Positions 19,001 to 27,376 of a DNA stretch of 32,893 nucleotides are shown here, piece by piece (position 1 is the first letter of the stretch; each line of letters starts with the position of its first letter). Source of the DNA: Zelonia costaricensis (taxonomy: Eukaryota > Euglenozoa > Kinetoplastea > Trypanosomatida > Trypanosomatidae); assembly GCA_030849075.1 (NCBI GenBank), contig JASAOO010003258.1, forward strand, positions 1 through 32,893, written 5' to 3'. Under the pieces are notes generated by a model. It did no database searches. It was not told where the DNA came from and worked only from the letters and a program-made list of their open reading frames with translations. The translations under genes and the position numbers were made by a program.

Positions 19001-20812
19001 AAGGCGAAGCAGGCCGCAGCTGCCGCAGACGGCGGCGACGACACAGACGCGAGCTCCAGCGACGGGGACTCCGAGAACGCGGAAGAGGAAGAAGAGGACG
19101 AGGACGCCGCGGTGGCGGTCAAGCCGGACGGGGACGAGAGTGGCGATGAGTCGGTGGAGGAGGACGGTGACAGCGAGGCAGGCAGCGACGTGACCGCCGC
19201 GGACTCGGTCACCGCCAGCGATGACAGCGACGACTCGGATGACGAGACGGTCGGCGAGGGCGGCGAGGACGGGGACGACGCGGCCGATGCGGACGACTCC
19301 ACCGCGGACGACGAGGAGAACGCAGAGGAGGACGCAGAGGACGAAGACGCCTTCGAAGAGGAGGAGGCGCCGACGCAGCAGTACATCGATGCGCTGAAGG
19401 GCATGGTCGGTGGCATGGACCTGGAGCACATGTACCCCACCGACACGGCCAGCCAGGAGAAGGCGGATGTGGTGCGCGCGATCCGGCTGGCCACCCGCGT
19501 GGGGCTGGCGATGCGGAGCGCGGAGGTGGTGCACGTGTACCAGGTGCTGCTCGCCGTCGCCCGCGAGAACGTCAAGACGGCGGACGACGTCGTCTTTCAC
19601 AGCGCCGTGTCGTCCCTGGAGATGCTGCTGCTCACGAAGAACCGCTACTTCGGTGCCTTCGTCGCCGCCACGGACCTCTTCCAGCTGATGGGCGACATCC
19701 AGAGCTACCTGCGCAAGCTGAGCCGCGTGCTCGTGAGCAAGGACAGCGTCATGGCCAAGGCGGCTGCCGCGGCCCGGCGCCGCCTCATCACGGTCAAGGG
19801 CATTGCCTTACGTGTCCTGCACTTCGTCGCGATGCTGGCGTACAAGAACCACGCCAGCGAGGAGGTGCGCATTGTGCTGAGTGAGTACTACAAGTCCGTC
19901 TTCTGCGACCGCGGCTGGGACACAAAGAAGCTCTTGCCGTCGCTGAAGAAGGACCTGTACCACTACCGCCAGGGCTTCGCCTGGGTGCTGCTGCCGGCGG
20001 CCTTCGAGAAGTGCGAGGAGATCCTTCCCCTCGCCGGGCCGCAGCGCGTGCGCGTCTTCACCGGCTGCTGCGTGTTTGCCGAGGCGATGCTGCCGCGGCT
20101 TAGTGGGCTGCCCGGTGACCTGAAGCACAGCGCCGCCGCCGCCATCCGCCGCTTTGTGCAGTCCGTGTCGATCGCGCAGGTCTTCGCGATGAAGCACACG
20201 CTGCCGTACAACTACGTGCACATGGTGAAGATGGTGGTGCAGTACAACAGCCGCGTGCAGCTCGACGCCGCGTGGGTGGCCAGCGCCGTCATCGCGCCAG
20301 CCGTGGACGACGATGACGTGCTGCTGTCGGCCGCAACGATCCGGCTGCTGGGGACGATGGAGCGCATGCTCGCCCTCACCCCGCGTGCCCGGGAGACGAA
20401 GGCGCCGACGCCGGTGAAGGTGCTGTACGAGCAGTTTGCCAAGCAGGGCGCGAAGGAGAAGAGCGAGTTCTACCGGCGTGCCAAGAAGGTGCGCAGCCGC
20501 GTGCTCAAGGCGCTGCTCGCCCACCGCAACGACGACCCGACCGACGAGGAGCGGGCGACGAAGCGGCGGCGGAAGGAGGAGCTGAAGATCGAGGACCGCC
20601 TGCAGCGCCAGGTACTGCGCACAGCCCGCACGTCCGCCCTCACGAAGGAGGAGCGCGAGGAGAAGCGGAAGCGCATTCTTGTGGCAAAGCAGGAGCGCAT
20701 CGCAAAGAACCGCGAGCGCAAGCGCCGCTTGCACGAGGTGCGGCAGCGCTCCTTCGAGAAGTGGCGCCAGGCGAAGCTCGTCGCCGCCTCCCAGCTCGAC
20801 GAGGCCGACTAA
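16076..20812 (+). CDS. POL5/MYBBP1A-like nucleolar protein with RGG N-terminus
   Basis: A 1578-residue protein. Residues 9-82 are an RG/RGG-rich, Ser/Gly-rich tail, typical of nucleolar RNA-binding proteins and of arginine-methylation targets. A long helical-repeat body follows. Within it, SVVYALSRLLLGMVTDDFAM, then RNQRLMATVFALGAVVASKKAL (about 455), and HPVWQDIFHLVV (about 601) match the order and pattern of the yeast Pol5 / animal MYBBP1A domain (RLirGLaS, lFGLkSLL, HfvWsvLLP). An Asp/Glu/Ser-rich tract lies at about 986-1100, where that family also has one. More helical repeats follow, and a Lys/Arg-rich tail (about 1460-1578) is probably a nucleolar signal. Pol5 acts in rRNA synthesis and large-subunit ribosome assembly despite its old polymerase name; no polymerase motifs are seen here. 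The assignment rests on pattern memory, not a search. The other candidate considered was a Noc1/Mak21-type assembly factor, which fits less well. Confidence 0.7.
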   Translation: MPAPYAAKRGRSSSSSGGRGSGARPPQHGKPSFASRGGARGGSMGRGASRGSSRGGSMSRGASGGGGRGAGRGSSTGRGGRGDTNPHKSGALRLKKEKTKYHQNKFREQRDRQQHPGGSSGASRPPRVGGSSRTKEIDIHLAAKVSADLRESIQLFKTRRANQEVFGKDLNERFFRFVPPQLMQQHMPDAVASFRTYLSKFQKGAPTMVSAFVAWYEWASFEANKGKSFTKTPGTTAATSSSSGTAAAAAGKDDEDEDGQEAAVAAEAVAENGKQKKMSHTRQVMSQTLKEREHMRALVHMCLRHNADKRKQGQHAFLNHLNAKLNEEDVDTRSLERLRGSAHHSVVYALSRLLLGMVTDDFAMLCLHCHALYLVLTQTSVSPAVVMELMDEEFALSTRMKAVKLRLESRASRGGRRGADKNGGNGEGAEDDADDDDDETNGIDPDDINDPTKGERNQRLMATVFALGAVVASKKALKPAEALQLVTVLSFAYVEQKMTRVLSANILFEVLGEHGDVYQQEEPLQWMTFAFFHYPKLEYFRPEAIQLLLRLMEADPKPPARALPPAIDAYMALDPLSPAAMEQLSNALFRKEQVTAYHPMVHPVWQDIFHLVVRRVAMGESMKEHLSTILHNMIVPYRRGSADVPRRALFQNLVAQLGQIAVQSDDAEQRMEVLKLASTHVGYGKRTAAKPTTMQELKQMPISALHRKVNDLLRQYAMIVDADPAAVTNRTWVLRELRNCLYVPVREGVEHGYVDAAVMRLLEFGLFPPRSSRDTLSQNRCIYLFADVYSFTFQSSLARPKSTVAATAIISAYLAAEEKGKTRYTTATQQSAFRKARNRVVEALEGAETQRSVLFYERGDMEILLGLLFVMLSTDDPSNSDAVVMAKTVIPDLAHFYTAGTLETLDLFFDALMALLMRTSAPLHVMPLMTCVRRIAMGFILKFAKFIRSKSTLDILLAPLKDAYNTDSREQARQRKAKQAAAAADGGDDTDASSSDGDSENAEEEEEDEDAAVAVKPDGDESGDESVEEDGDSEAGSDVTAADSVTASDDSDDSDDETVGEGGEDGDDAADADDSTADDEENAEEDAEDEDAFEEEEAPTQQYIDALKGMVGGMDLEHMYPTDTASQEKADVVRAIRLATRVGLAMRSAEVVHVYQVLLAVARENVKTADDVVFHSAVSSLEMLLLTKNRYFGAFVAATDLFQLMGDIQSYLRKLSRVLVSKDSVMAKAAAAARRRLITVKGIALRVLHFVAMLAYKNHASEEVRIVLSEYYKSVFCDRGWDTKKLLPSLKKDLYHYRQGFAWVLLPAAFEKCEEILPLAGPQRVRVFTGCCVFAEAMLPRLSGLPGDLKHSAAAAIRRFVQSVSIAQVFAMKHTLPYNYVHMVKMVVQYNSRVQLDAAWVASAVIAPAVDDDDVLLSAATIRLLGTMERMLALTPRARETKAPTPVKVLYEQFAKQGAKEKSEFYRRAKKVRSRVLKALLAHRNDDPTDEERATKRRRKEELKIEDRLQRQVLRTARTSALTKEEREEKRKRILVAKQERIAKNRERKRRLHEVRQRSFEKWRQAKLVAASQLDEAD

Positions 20813-22058
20813 GCTCCGCAACATGTTCGCGGTGGTGCGTGAATGCATGTGTGTGTATGTATGTGTCTGTGTGTGGATGCTGGCTTGTTTTGGAAGGGGG
20901 ATGCGCGCAGCAGGCGACCTAATCCGTTAAGCGCGAGAACGATGGGCAAGGCGCGGGGTCCATCTGGAAGTGATGCGGCTCGTCTCGTGCCCCCTACTCT
21001 TGCACCGTCGCACCGGCTGCGTGCGTTATGCCGTTTGGTTAAAGCACGCGTTAACTCTCTTTGCGGATTGCTGTGTGGTTAGCCGGACCACTTCTTTTTT
21101 TGTTGTTATTTGGTTGTTTTCTTCCTTTCGAGGGGCTCCTCACCGAGCCTCGGTGCGCGGTGCGAGGCAAACAGATGCAACAAGGATCCTGGCTGGAGGG
21201 GCAACACCGGACATCTGTGTTTGGCGTGTGTGAGTGTGTGTGTGTGTGTGTCTTGACTGTTTGCGTCAGCGTCCTTTTTGCCCTCTCTCAGGGGCTGGAG
21301 CATCCCCGCACCACGGCACCTTCACGCTTTTCCATGACCGGACAGCCTTTCCAGCCCTTCGCGTAAACTACCTCGGAAAGAAAAAAAAAACAGAGCAGTG
21401 AGCCGCCGGACACACGCACTCAAAGAGCGCGGCACAGGCGGCACTCTCTCTCCTGCCACCCTTTCCATCGTGAGCAGCTCCGCGAGCCTGCTCCCGGCAC
21501 CAGACTCCCGGCGTTGGCAGGTGAAGCGTGTTGGATTGGACGCCACACGCTACCGAAGCCTGCTTCCCTCTCCCTATCTGTCTCTGACGGAAAAGAAGGG
21601 AAGCGAGCTGCGTTGATCCCCTCCTGGACCCCTCCCACCGTCAGCGCACACAGCCTCGTGGCACACGATTCATCGATCGCCCTGGCGGCTCACCACCTCC
21701 ACGTCGCAGCCACGCCGCCTCTCTCACGCATCACGTCTCGCCTTCTTCTGCCCTCTACTGCAGCTTCCCCGCCCCTCCCTCCCTTTATCTCGTCGGCTTC
21801 ACGCGCCTCCTCACAACACACGACACACAACACACAAGCCCGTTCACGATCAACTTCTGGTCTACTTACATTTTTGTGCACGTCAACCCCCGCCTCCCCC
21901 TTCCACAGCCTCTCCTGCTTCCTCTGTTTCTCACGGAGACTGGGGAGGACAAACGGTGGGCGGCACGAAATTGCGCACGCACGCGCGTAGCTGTTACAAC
22001 CCACCCCACGTCCTCTCCGTCAAAGACCCCCAGTGCGTTGACGGAGGTACAGCAGCAG

Positions 22059-22081
22059 CACACATACACACACACACACAC
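22059..22081 (+). repeat. CA microsatellite
   Basis: CA repeat with one TA interruption. It is one of few CA-oriented tracts on the coding strand, where TG dominates. Confidence 0.9.
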
Positions 22082-23441
22082 GTTCACAAAGGGCCCCCCC
22101 CCTGCTTTCCTCACGCTTGTCTCCTCCCGCCCCCCCCCGCTCCCCTCCCTCCGCATCGCGCTCGCTCGCACCGTTTCATTCCCGTTGTGCCGGTGTGCGA
22201 CACAACGCACGTGTGCATCTGGCGCTTTCATTTGTTCGACTTCGCCGCTTGATCCTTTTTGCTTTTCTTTCTTTTTATAGACGCGTCCTGTGGCGCAGTA
22301 GGTGCCGCTGCGGCGCGGACAAGCATTCGTTTTTTTCCGTGGTAGCTGAATTGGGTGCTGCGGCTGTATCCAGTATCGGGCGTTCAAGTGTCGTTCGCTT
22401 TACGGTGCTCGTTGTGAGGGACACACAAACGCACGCTCACACAGACACACACGCGCATCGCCACTCCCTCTCCTTCCTCGCTTCTGTACTCCGAACTCAC
22501 CACACTGGTACGTGTGCGTGGGTGTGGGTGTTTGCGGGTGTGTTCGCCTCCTTCGCATCTCTCCTCTCATCTTTCCTTCGCTGTTTCTTGTTGTTGTGTG
22601 AGTGCGTGTGCATGGGTGGGCCTTCAGCGGGTGGGTGTATAATATTGCTCCTCTTCCACGCCCCCCCCCCTCTGTGTGCACTCTGAGTTGCTTGCACTTC
22701 GAAGTGCGGCTGGCGCTTTCCCGGTTCCTCGTCTACTTTCGCGTGTGTGCGACCGCTCTCGCAAAACCTCTTCTCCTCGCTACCCCTCCTTTTTCCTGGT
22801 GTCGTCGTTGCTGTCTGCCTTCGGGCTTCGTGAGTTTTCGCTTTGGCTTTAGTGGTGTGTGCGTGAGTAAGAGTGTGTCTGCGTGGGTGCATCAGGTGTT
22901 CAGCCCTCAGCCACCACCCACGTCCCCGCCCCCGTTTTCTTCACGGCTTCCATACTTCTCTGCAAACTTCCGGGAGCTCCATCGCTCACCGTGCTCTTCG
23001 TTCCTTTTCTGCGTTGTTGTAGCTGCTGTTGTTGCTTCGCCTCGTTTTAGGGCGCTCTGCGTGTGCTTGTTCTCTCTTCACCTCGTCACTGTGTTTTCCT
23101 CACTAGGCTCCCAACGTGGCCCCTCCCCCCCCCTCAGATCTCTTTGGTGGATACTGCTGGTTTTGCTTTGCGTTTGTGGGTGACCCGAAGCCGGTGTACG
23201 TGCGTACCGCTGGCCTGATCACGCTAACCTCTTCCCACCCCCACCCCCTTCTCCCTCACTCCCCATTAGCCACTCCACTTGCGCCGTAAGTGTCGCCGCC
23301 TGTTCCGCCCCTCCGCAGAGCCTCTCTGCCCCCCCCCCACCCCTCCCGGCACTTCCCCCGCGCGTGGCGTGCACGACACCCGCTTCTTTTGCTTTTTTGC
23401 CTTCTGCCTCGTGTGCCGGTTCGCCGTCTCTCTCGTGTGCG

Positions 23442-23566
23442 TCTTTCTTTTTTCTCTGCTTCTTCTCACTTCCTTTCGGTGCCTGCTGAACTAATTCCGC
23501 TGCACGTGCGCCAACCGCGGTGCACCTTGTTCGCCTCGCTTGCTACTCGCTGCCGCGCACGCGCAG
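23442..23566 (+). promoter_or_regulatory. Candidate trans-splice signal for the RING-protein mRNA
   Basis: A very strong T/C tract (23442-23477) is followed by a first AG only at 23565-23566. The implied 5'UTR is 174 bases, contains a TG tract (23608-23624) and has no ATG before 23741. Confidence 0.5.
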
Positions 23567-23607
23567 TGTGCTTTGTAGTTTGCCCTCGCCGCGTGTTTAT
23601 TCACGTT

Positions 23608-23624
23608 TGTGTGTGTGTGTGTGT
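23608..23624 (+). repeat. TG microsatellite in the presumed 5'UTR of the RING gene
   Basis: About eight TG units lying between the candidate acceptor and the start codon, so probably present in the mature leader. Confidence 0.85.
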
Positions 23625-23740
23625 TTTTCGTGCGGTCTTTTACCACTTTTCTTTGGGTGTCCCTCCCTCCCCCTACCCCGCATTCCGTCTACAAAGCCTG
23701 TCACGCAATTCGCCGGCTGCACTGTTGTCCCCTCGTCGCA

Positions 23741-25132
23741 ATGTCAAAGTACTTTGTGCCTGACACGACCTTCGGCATGGATGCCGAGTGCGCTGTATGC
23801 TGCTGCCTGTGGACCGACCCGGTGGAGGTGAACGGATGCCAGCACATCTTCTGCCGCGGCTGCGTTGAGGGACTCTCGACATGCCCTGTCTGCTGCGGAC
23901 CTGTTGAGCGGCTGAACACGCCGGGCAAATTCATCCTGCGCCTCCTGCAGCGCACGCAGGGGTCCTGTAGCTCGTGCGCGTGGAAGGGTACCTACCACGA
24001 CTTCAAGGAGAAGCACGTGCAGTGCCTTGCAGCAGGCGAGCAGGGCCCCAGCAGCGACGAAGAGAGCCCCACCGCACTGGAGTGCGTCACGATGCAGGAG
24101 TACTACCTCGAAACGCACAACAGCCCCACCGCCTCTCCCGGAATCGCAAACGCGTTCCCGTCGCGGCCGGCCCCCGCCGCCGCAGATCGCACAAACGCAT
24201 CTCGCCCATCGAACGGCGCCACCACCAGCGCCGCGGCTGCCGCTGCGGCCAACACAACAAAGTCCGCAGCCGGAGCGCAGAGTGTGGCCGCCTCGAGCGG
24301 GGACGTGCGCATGACTGCCGAGCAGCGCGCGCACTGGCGCCTCTCCCTCACCTCCTCGGCGCGCGACTACGGCATGTCCGAGAAGGAGTACCGCGAGCTG
24401 GTCGATCGCTACCCCGACTTCGCCGTGCTGACGCCCAACAGCCACAAGACACCAGAGCTGCGGTGGCGTGACGCGTGCCGGCTGCTGCGCTTCTTCAACC
24501 ACCCGAGCCACCCAGACGACGTCAAGAATCTCTTCGAGATGGCGAACCGCGACCCCGTGACGCAGTCGGTTCCGTTTAACGTGCTTTGCCTGTGGCTCAT
24601 GATGAACCGCCGCAACCCTGCCCAATGGTATCACATGACGGCGGGGCCGTACGAGCAGATCCTGCAGGTGGCGCAGCTGCTCGACGTCGAGGCGACTGGC
24701 CTCTTCTCGCTGGACCAGAGCCGCATCCTTGCGGAGCAGTACTTCGAGCGCGACGTGGGGGACGCGGAGTGGCGTCGCATCGAGCCGCTGCTCCGTAGCA
24801 AGGACGCAGAAATTCGGCAGTCGTTTCTCGGGAACACCAGCCGGCGGCGCCGCAGCGAGCTCGGGGAGAGTGCGGTGATGTCCTCTGTGAAGCTGCCCTT
24901 TCACGACATCCTGTGCGCCTTTACGCGCCATGTAGACGTGCTCAAGAAGGAGCAGCAGCAGATAGAAGGTCAGCGCGTGCAGGCTGACTACATTCGCCGA
25001 ATCAAACGTATTGTTGGCCACTACGAGCCAGACGCGGTCAACCACCTCGAAGGCACCCTCCAGAAGTTCAAGGGCGAGGAGGAGAGTCTGCTGATGACGC
25101 TCACCGCGATGTACGGGCCTGAGCCGGCGTAG
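23741..25132 (+). CDS. RING finger plus TRAF-type zinc finger protein, probable E3 ubiquitin ligase
   Basis: A 463-residue protein. An N-terminal C3HC4 RING finger uses Cys17, Cys20, Cys33, His35, Cys38, Cys41, Cys48 and Cys51, with the hydrophobic spacing seen in E2-binding RINGs. A second zinc site CxxC-x12-HxxC (Cys76, Cys79, His92, Cys95) resembles the TRAF/SIAH-type finger that often follows a RING. Residues about 100-195 are a Ser/Thr/Ala-rich disordered linker. The remaining helical part (about 200-463) carries no domain I can name, though it holds a coiled-coil-like stretch (KKEQQQIEGQRVQADYIRRI). The end, KFKGEEESLLMTLTAMYGPE plus PA, matches a short C-terminal motif I recall from many unrelated trypanosomatid proteins. 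The role as ubiquitin ligase is inferred from the RING; the substrate is unknown. ATG 23741 is the first ATG after the candidate acceptor and sits 16 residues before the first zinc ligand. Confidence 0.88.
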   Translation: MSKYFVPDTTFGMDAECAVCCCLWTDPVEVNGCQHIFCRGCVEGLSTCPVCCGPVERLNTPGKFILRLLQRTQGSCSSCAWKGTYHDFKEKHVQCLAAGEQGPSSDEESPTALECVTMQEYYLETHNSPTASPGIANAFPSRPAPAAADRTNASRPSNGATTSAAAAAAANTTKSAAGAQSVAASSGDVRMTAEQRAHWRLSLTSSARDYGMSEKEYRELVDRYPDFAVLTPNSHKTPELRWRDACRLLRFFNHPSHPDDVKNLFEMANRDPVTQSVPFNVLCLWLMMNRRNPAQWYHMTAGPYEQILQVAQLLDVEATGLFSLDQSRILAEQYFERDVGDAEWRRIEPLLRSKDAEIRQSFLGNTSRRRRSELGESAVMSSVKLPFHDILCAFTRHVDVLKKEQQQIEGQRVQADYIRRIKRIVGHYEPDAVNHLEGTLQKFKGEEESLLMTLTAMYGPEPA

Positions 25133-25549
25133 CAATTGGCGCAATGTACACGCACATCAACTCACCACTGCCTTTTCTTTTTATGTAGTCGCTTCGAGAG
25201 ACAATTGGGAGTGTGGCCACGCGACAGCTGCCCGCGCTTTCCTTTCCTTGTGTGTTTCACCACTTCCGCCGTTGTCGCCGCACTGCTGCTGCTGATGTCG
25301 CGGCCCTTACGCGGTGTGGATGACCGCTTCCTCCGGTGGCGGATGCACCTTTCCAGTCTATTTTGAAGCTTCTTTTTTTCCCCAGCCTCTCGTTCGTTTC
25401 TTATTTGAGGCACCTCCTCTAGAACTATCTATTTCTGGTGTCTTTGTTGTTGCGAAGGCGAAGTACACTTGTGTGAGCGTGTGTTGTGTGTTGTGTGCTG
25501 AGCTGGCGCGAAGGGGGGTTGACGCGTCTGGGTATCTTTTGTGTGCGTA

Positions 25550-25566
25550 TGTGTGTGTGTGTGTGT
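25550..25566 (+). repeat. TG microsatellite
   Basis: About eight TG units in the RING gene 3' flank. Confidence 0.85.
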
Positions 25567-26441
25567 CGAGCGCGCCTTCTGCATAAGCCGACCCACCAAA
25601 CACGCAAGCAAAAGAGCGGCCGCTAGGGCAATTCCGTGCCCACGTAATGTGATCTCCTCACCCTCCCCCCACTTTCCCTGCTGCTCTCTCTTTTTTTTTC
25701 GTGCTCCTTTTATGCTCAATCTTATGCGTGTGTGCGAATGCGTCGGTGTTCGTCATCAAGAGCTTTCTTTTTTGGTTTGCTTGTTCTCTTCAGCTTTGCC
25801 TGCTTGATAGCCAGCCAGCCACTCCACGACGTCCTCCACACCGTGTGGCATACTCGCTTCTCCCCCCCCTCCCACCCACCCCTCCTCTTCCCACATCGCC
25901 TGCACGGTGCTCTCCCGGGCCCGTCCCCCGCCGTCCTCCACCGGCGCCGTTCTCGTCGTGTGCTGCGGGCACAAATTGGGATGAGCGTCGCCGCGGCGGA
26001 GGAAGACGACGATTGGGAGGAGGAGGAGGAGGAGACGAAGGCAGCCCCGCGGACATGTCCGAGACCTGGTGGGTGCGAGTCGTTAAGAAAGTAGAGCGTT
26101 TGCGCGAGGGGGTCCCCACCACCACCACCACCAACAACAGCGGCAAAAAAAAGAGGAGGCAGAAGAGTTCGCTTTTTTGTTGTTTCTCTTGCTACTCGCC
26201 AACGTTTGCTGTGCGCGGCGTCTCTACCCGCTGCGCTATCCTCTTTCTTCTTCAGCTGATTCTCTTTTGTTTTCCTGTGCGGCACGCGATCTCATCCGAC
26301 CAGCGCCTCTGCCTCAGTTGACCTTCCTCCCTCCCTCCTCCCCTCCCTCCCTTGTCTCTGTCTTTCTCCATCGCTGCGCCCGTTTGACTGCAGCGGGGGT
26401 AGGGGGGAGGGCGTGCCTCTTAAGTGTTTGTGTCGGCGTAT

Positions 26442-26503
26442 TGTTTGTGTGTGTTTGTGTGTGTGTGTGTGTGTCTGTGTGTGTGTGCGTATGTGTGTGT
26501 GTT
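26442..26503 (+). repeat. Imperfect TG microsatellite
   Basis: About 62 bases of TG with TTTG, CTG and CGTA interruptions. It ends 40 bases before the bulged hairpin at 26544. Confidence 0.9.
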
Positions 26504-26543
26504 TCGATGCAGCAATGCCATTAAGGCTGTCACATGTTTTCCC

Positions 26544-26591
26544 CCGCGTCTGCTGAAGAGCAGCTTACGCGGCGCAGCTGACATGCCTGCG
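26544..26591 (+). ncRNA. Candidate RNA structure: 11-bp bulged hairpin followed by a second small hairpin
   Basis: CCGCGT (26544-26549) pairs with ACGCGG (26567-26572), and CTGCT (26550-26554) pairs with AGCAG (26559-26563). The loop is GAAG and a CTT bulge lies on the 3' side. A second stem follows directly (CGCAG 26573-26577 with CTGCG 26587-26591). The stability and compact form suggest a functional RNA or cis-element, but no family was recognised. Confidence 0.3.
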
Positions 26592-26914
26592 TGCTTGCAC
26601 CGTCGTCTGGCCGCATCCAGTCACCTGCTTTCCCCCATCTCCCCCCACCCCCACCCCCCTCAACCTTTGCTCTCGCTCTCGCCACCTTTTTTTCCTGTCA
26701 ATTCGACCACGCGTTCTTGATTCTCCTCCTTTGTTACTACTGCTCTCCGGTGTTGCCCCTCACTTCCCCGTGAGTCCGTTCGTTCTCTTTCTTGTTCCCC
26801 CGAGTCACTTCTTGCACTGCGTCGTCTCGGCTGCGTGCGGGTCTGCGTGTGTCTGTCTTCCTCTTTCTCTCTTCTTTGTGAAGTGCTCCTCCACCTCTCT
26901 TCCTCCTCTCGCCC

Positions 26915-26946
26915 CGTGTCCGTGTGCACGGACACGTTTTTTTTTT
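26915..26946 (+). terminator. Perfect 10-bp inverted repeat followed by ten T (terminator-like)
   Basis: Arms cgtgtccgtg (26915-26924) and cacggacacg (26927-26936) are exact reverse complements; a realistic fold is 8 bp with a 6-base loop. Ten T follow at once (26937-26946). The shape resembles an intrinsic or Pol III-type terminator. In this setting it may instead be a pyrimidine tract with a hairpin beside it. Confidence 0.3.
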
Positions 26947-26999
26947 CTTGTTTCTTCTTCTCCGTTCACCTGCATTGTCCTCGGCATGTGTCCGTCTCT

Positions 27000-27038
27000 G
27001 TGTGTGTGCGTGTGTGTGTATGTGTGTGCGTGTGTGTG
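27000..27038 (+). repeat. Imperfect TG microsatellite
   Basis: TG repeat with CG and TA interruptions, placed between the inverted repeat and the hairpin island. Confidence 0.9.
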
Positions 27039-27170
27039 ACAGTGATGTCTGTTTGCCCTCCCTCCTAACCTGCGCCCCTCCTCCTTCGCCCCCCCCCCGC
27101 TCTCTTCTCCTCCTCCACTCTCCCACTTCTCCCTCTTCCGCAGACCCTCGCTCTCAACTCTTGCCCGCCT

Positions 27171-27376
27171 CTTGCACGGGTGGTGCAAGGAGAACGAGGA
27201 GGGTGCACCAGCGTCGCAGTGACGCTCACACGGCGCCGCTCCGGCTGGCACAGCCTCCGCCTCGCCGACTCGCCCCAGCCCACGAAGGCCCCCCCCGTTT
27301 CCCTCGCCCACGCTATCGGACTCCATCCCGCTGCTGCAGCGGGCAGAGACCTGGCCGCACGTGCAGCCTGTGCACG
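27171..27376 (+). ncRNA. Candidate structured island with five perfect short hairpins
   Basis: Perfect stems: 27171-27189 (7 bp, CTTGCAC/GTGCAAG), 27210-27226 (6 bp, AGCGTC/GACGCT), 27243-27255 (5 bp, GGCTG/CAGCC), 27327-27343 (7 bp, CCCGCTG/CAGCGGG) and 27360-27376 (6 bp, CGTGCA/TGCACG). Their density, together with balanced purine/pyrimidine content inside a C/T-rich spacer, sets this block apart. Possible readings are a non-coding RNA gene, a structured UTR element or a decayed retroposon. No family was recognised. Confidence 0.3.

Larger units (their letters stand above)
20813..23740 (+). other. 2.9-kb gene-free spacer between the POL5-like and RING genes
   Basis: No credible gene. The first part (20900-21700) is mixed in base composition and holds a short palindrome (21141-21155, CACCGAG-C-CTCGGTG) and an A run near 21380-21390. 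The rest is C/T-rich with a CA tract (22059-22081), C runs and TG tracts. A degenerate retroposon (SIDER type) could hide in 20900-21700, but I cannot recognise one by eye. The POL5-like 3'UTR and the RING gene 5'UTR must lie here. Confidence 0.65.

Noticed and set aside
15962..19600. Very long open frame on the - strand opposite the POL5-like gene
   Set aside because: It is the antisense mirror of a GC-biased coding frame. The product is His/Arg/Leu/Val-rich with no domain, and it runs against the direction of every supported gene.
20999..21010. 12-base word (cttgcaccgtcg) shared with 26593-26604, considered as a trace of a dispersed repeat
   Set aside because: The flanks do not align, and 12-base matches are expected many times by chance in a window of this size.
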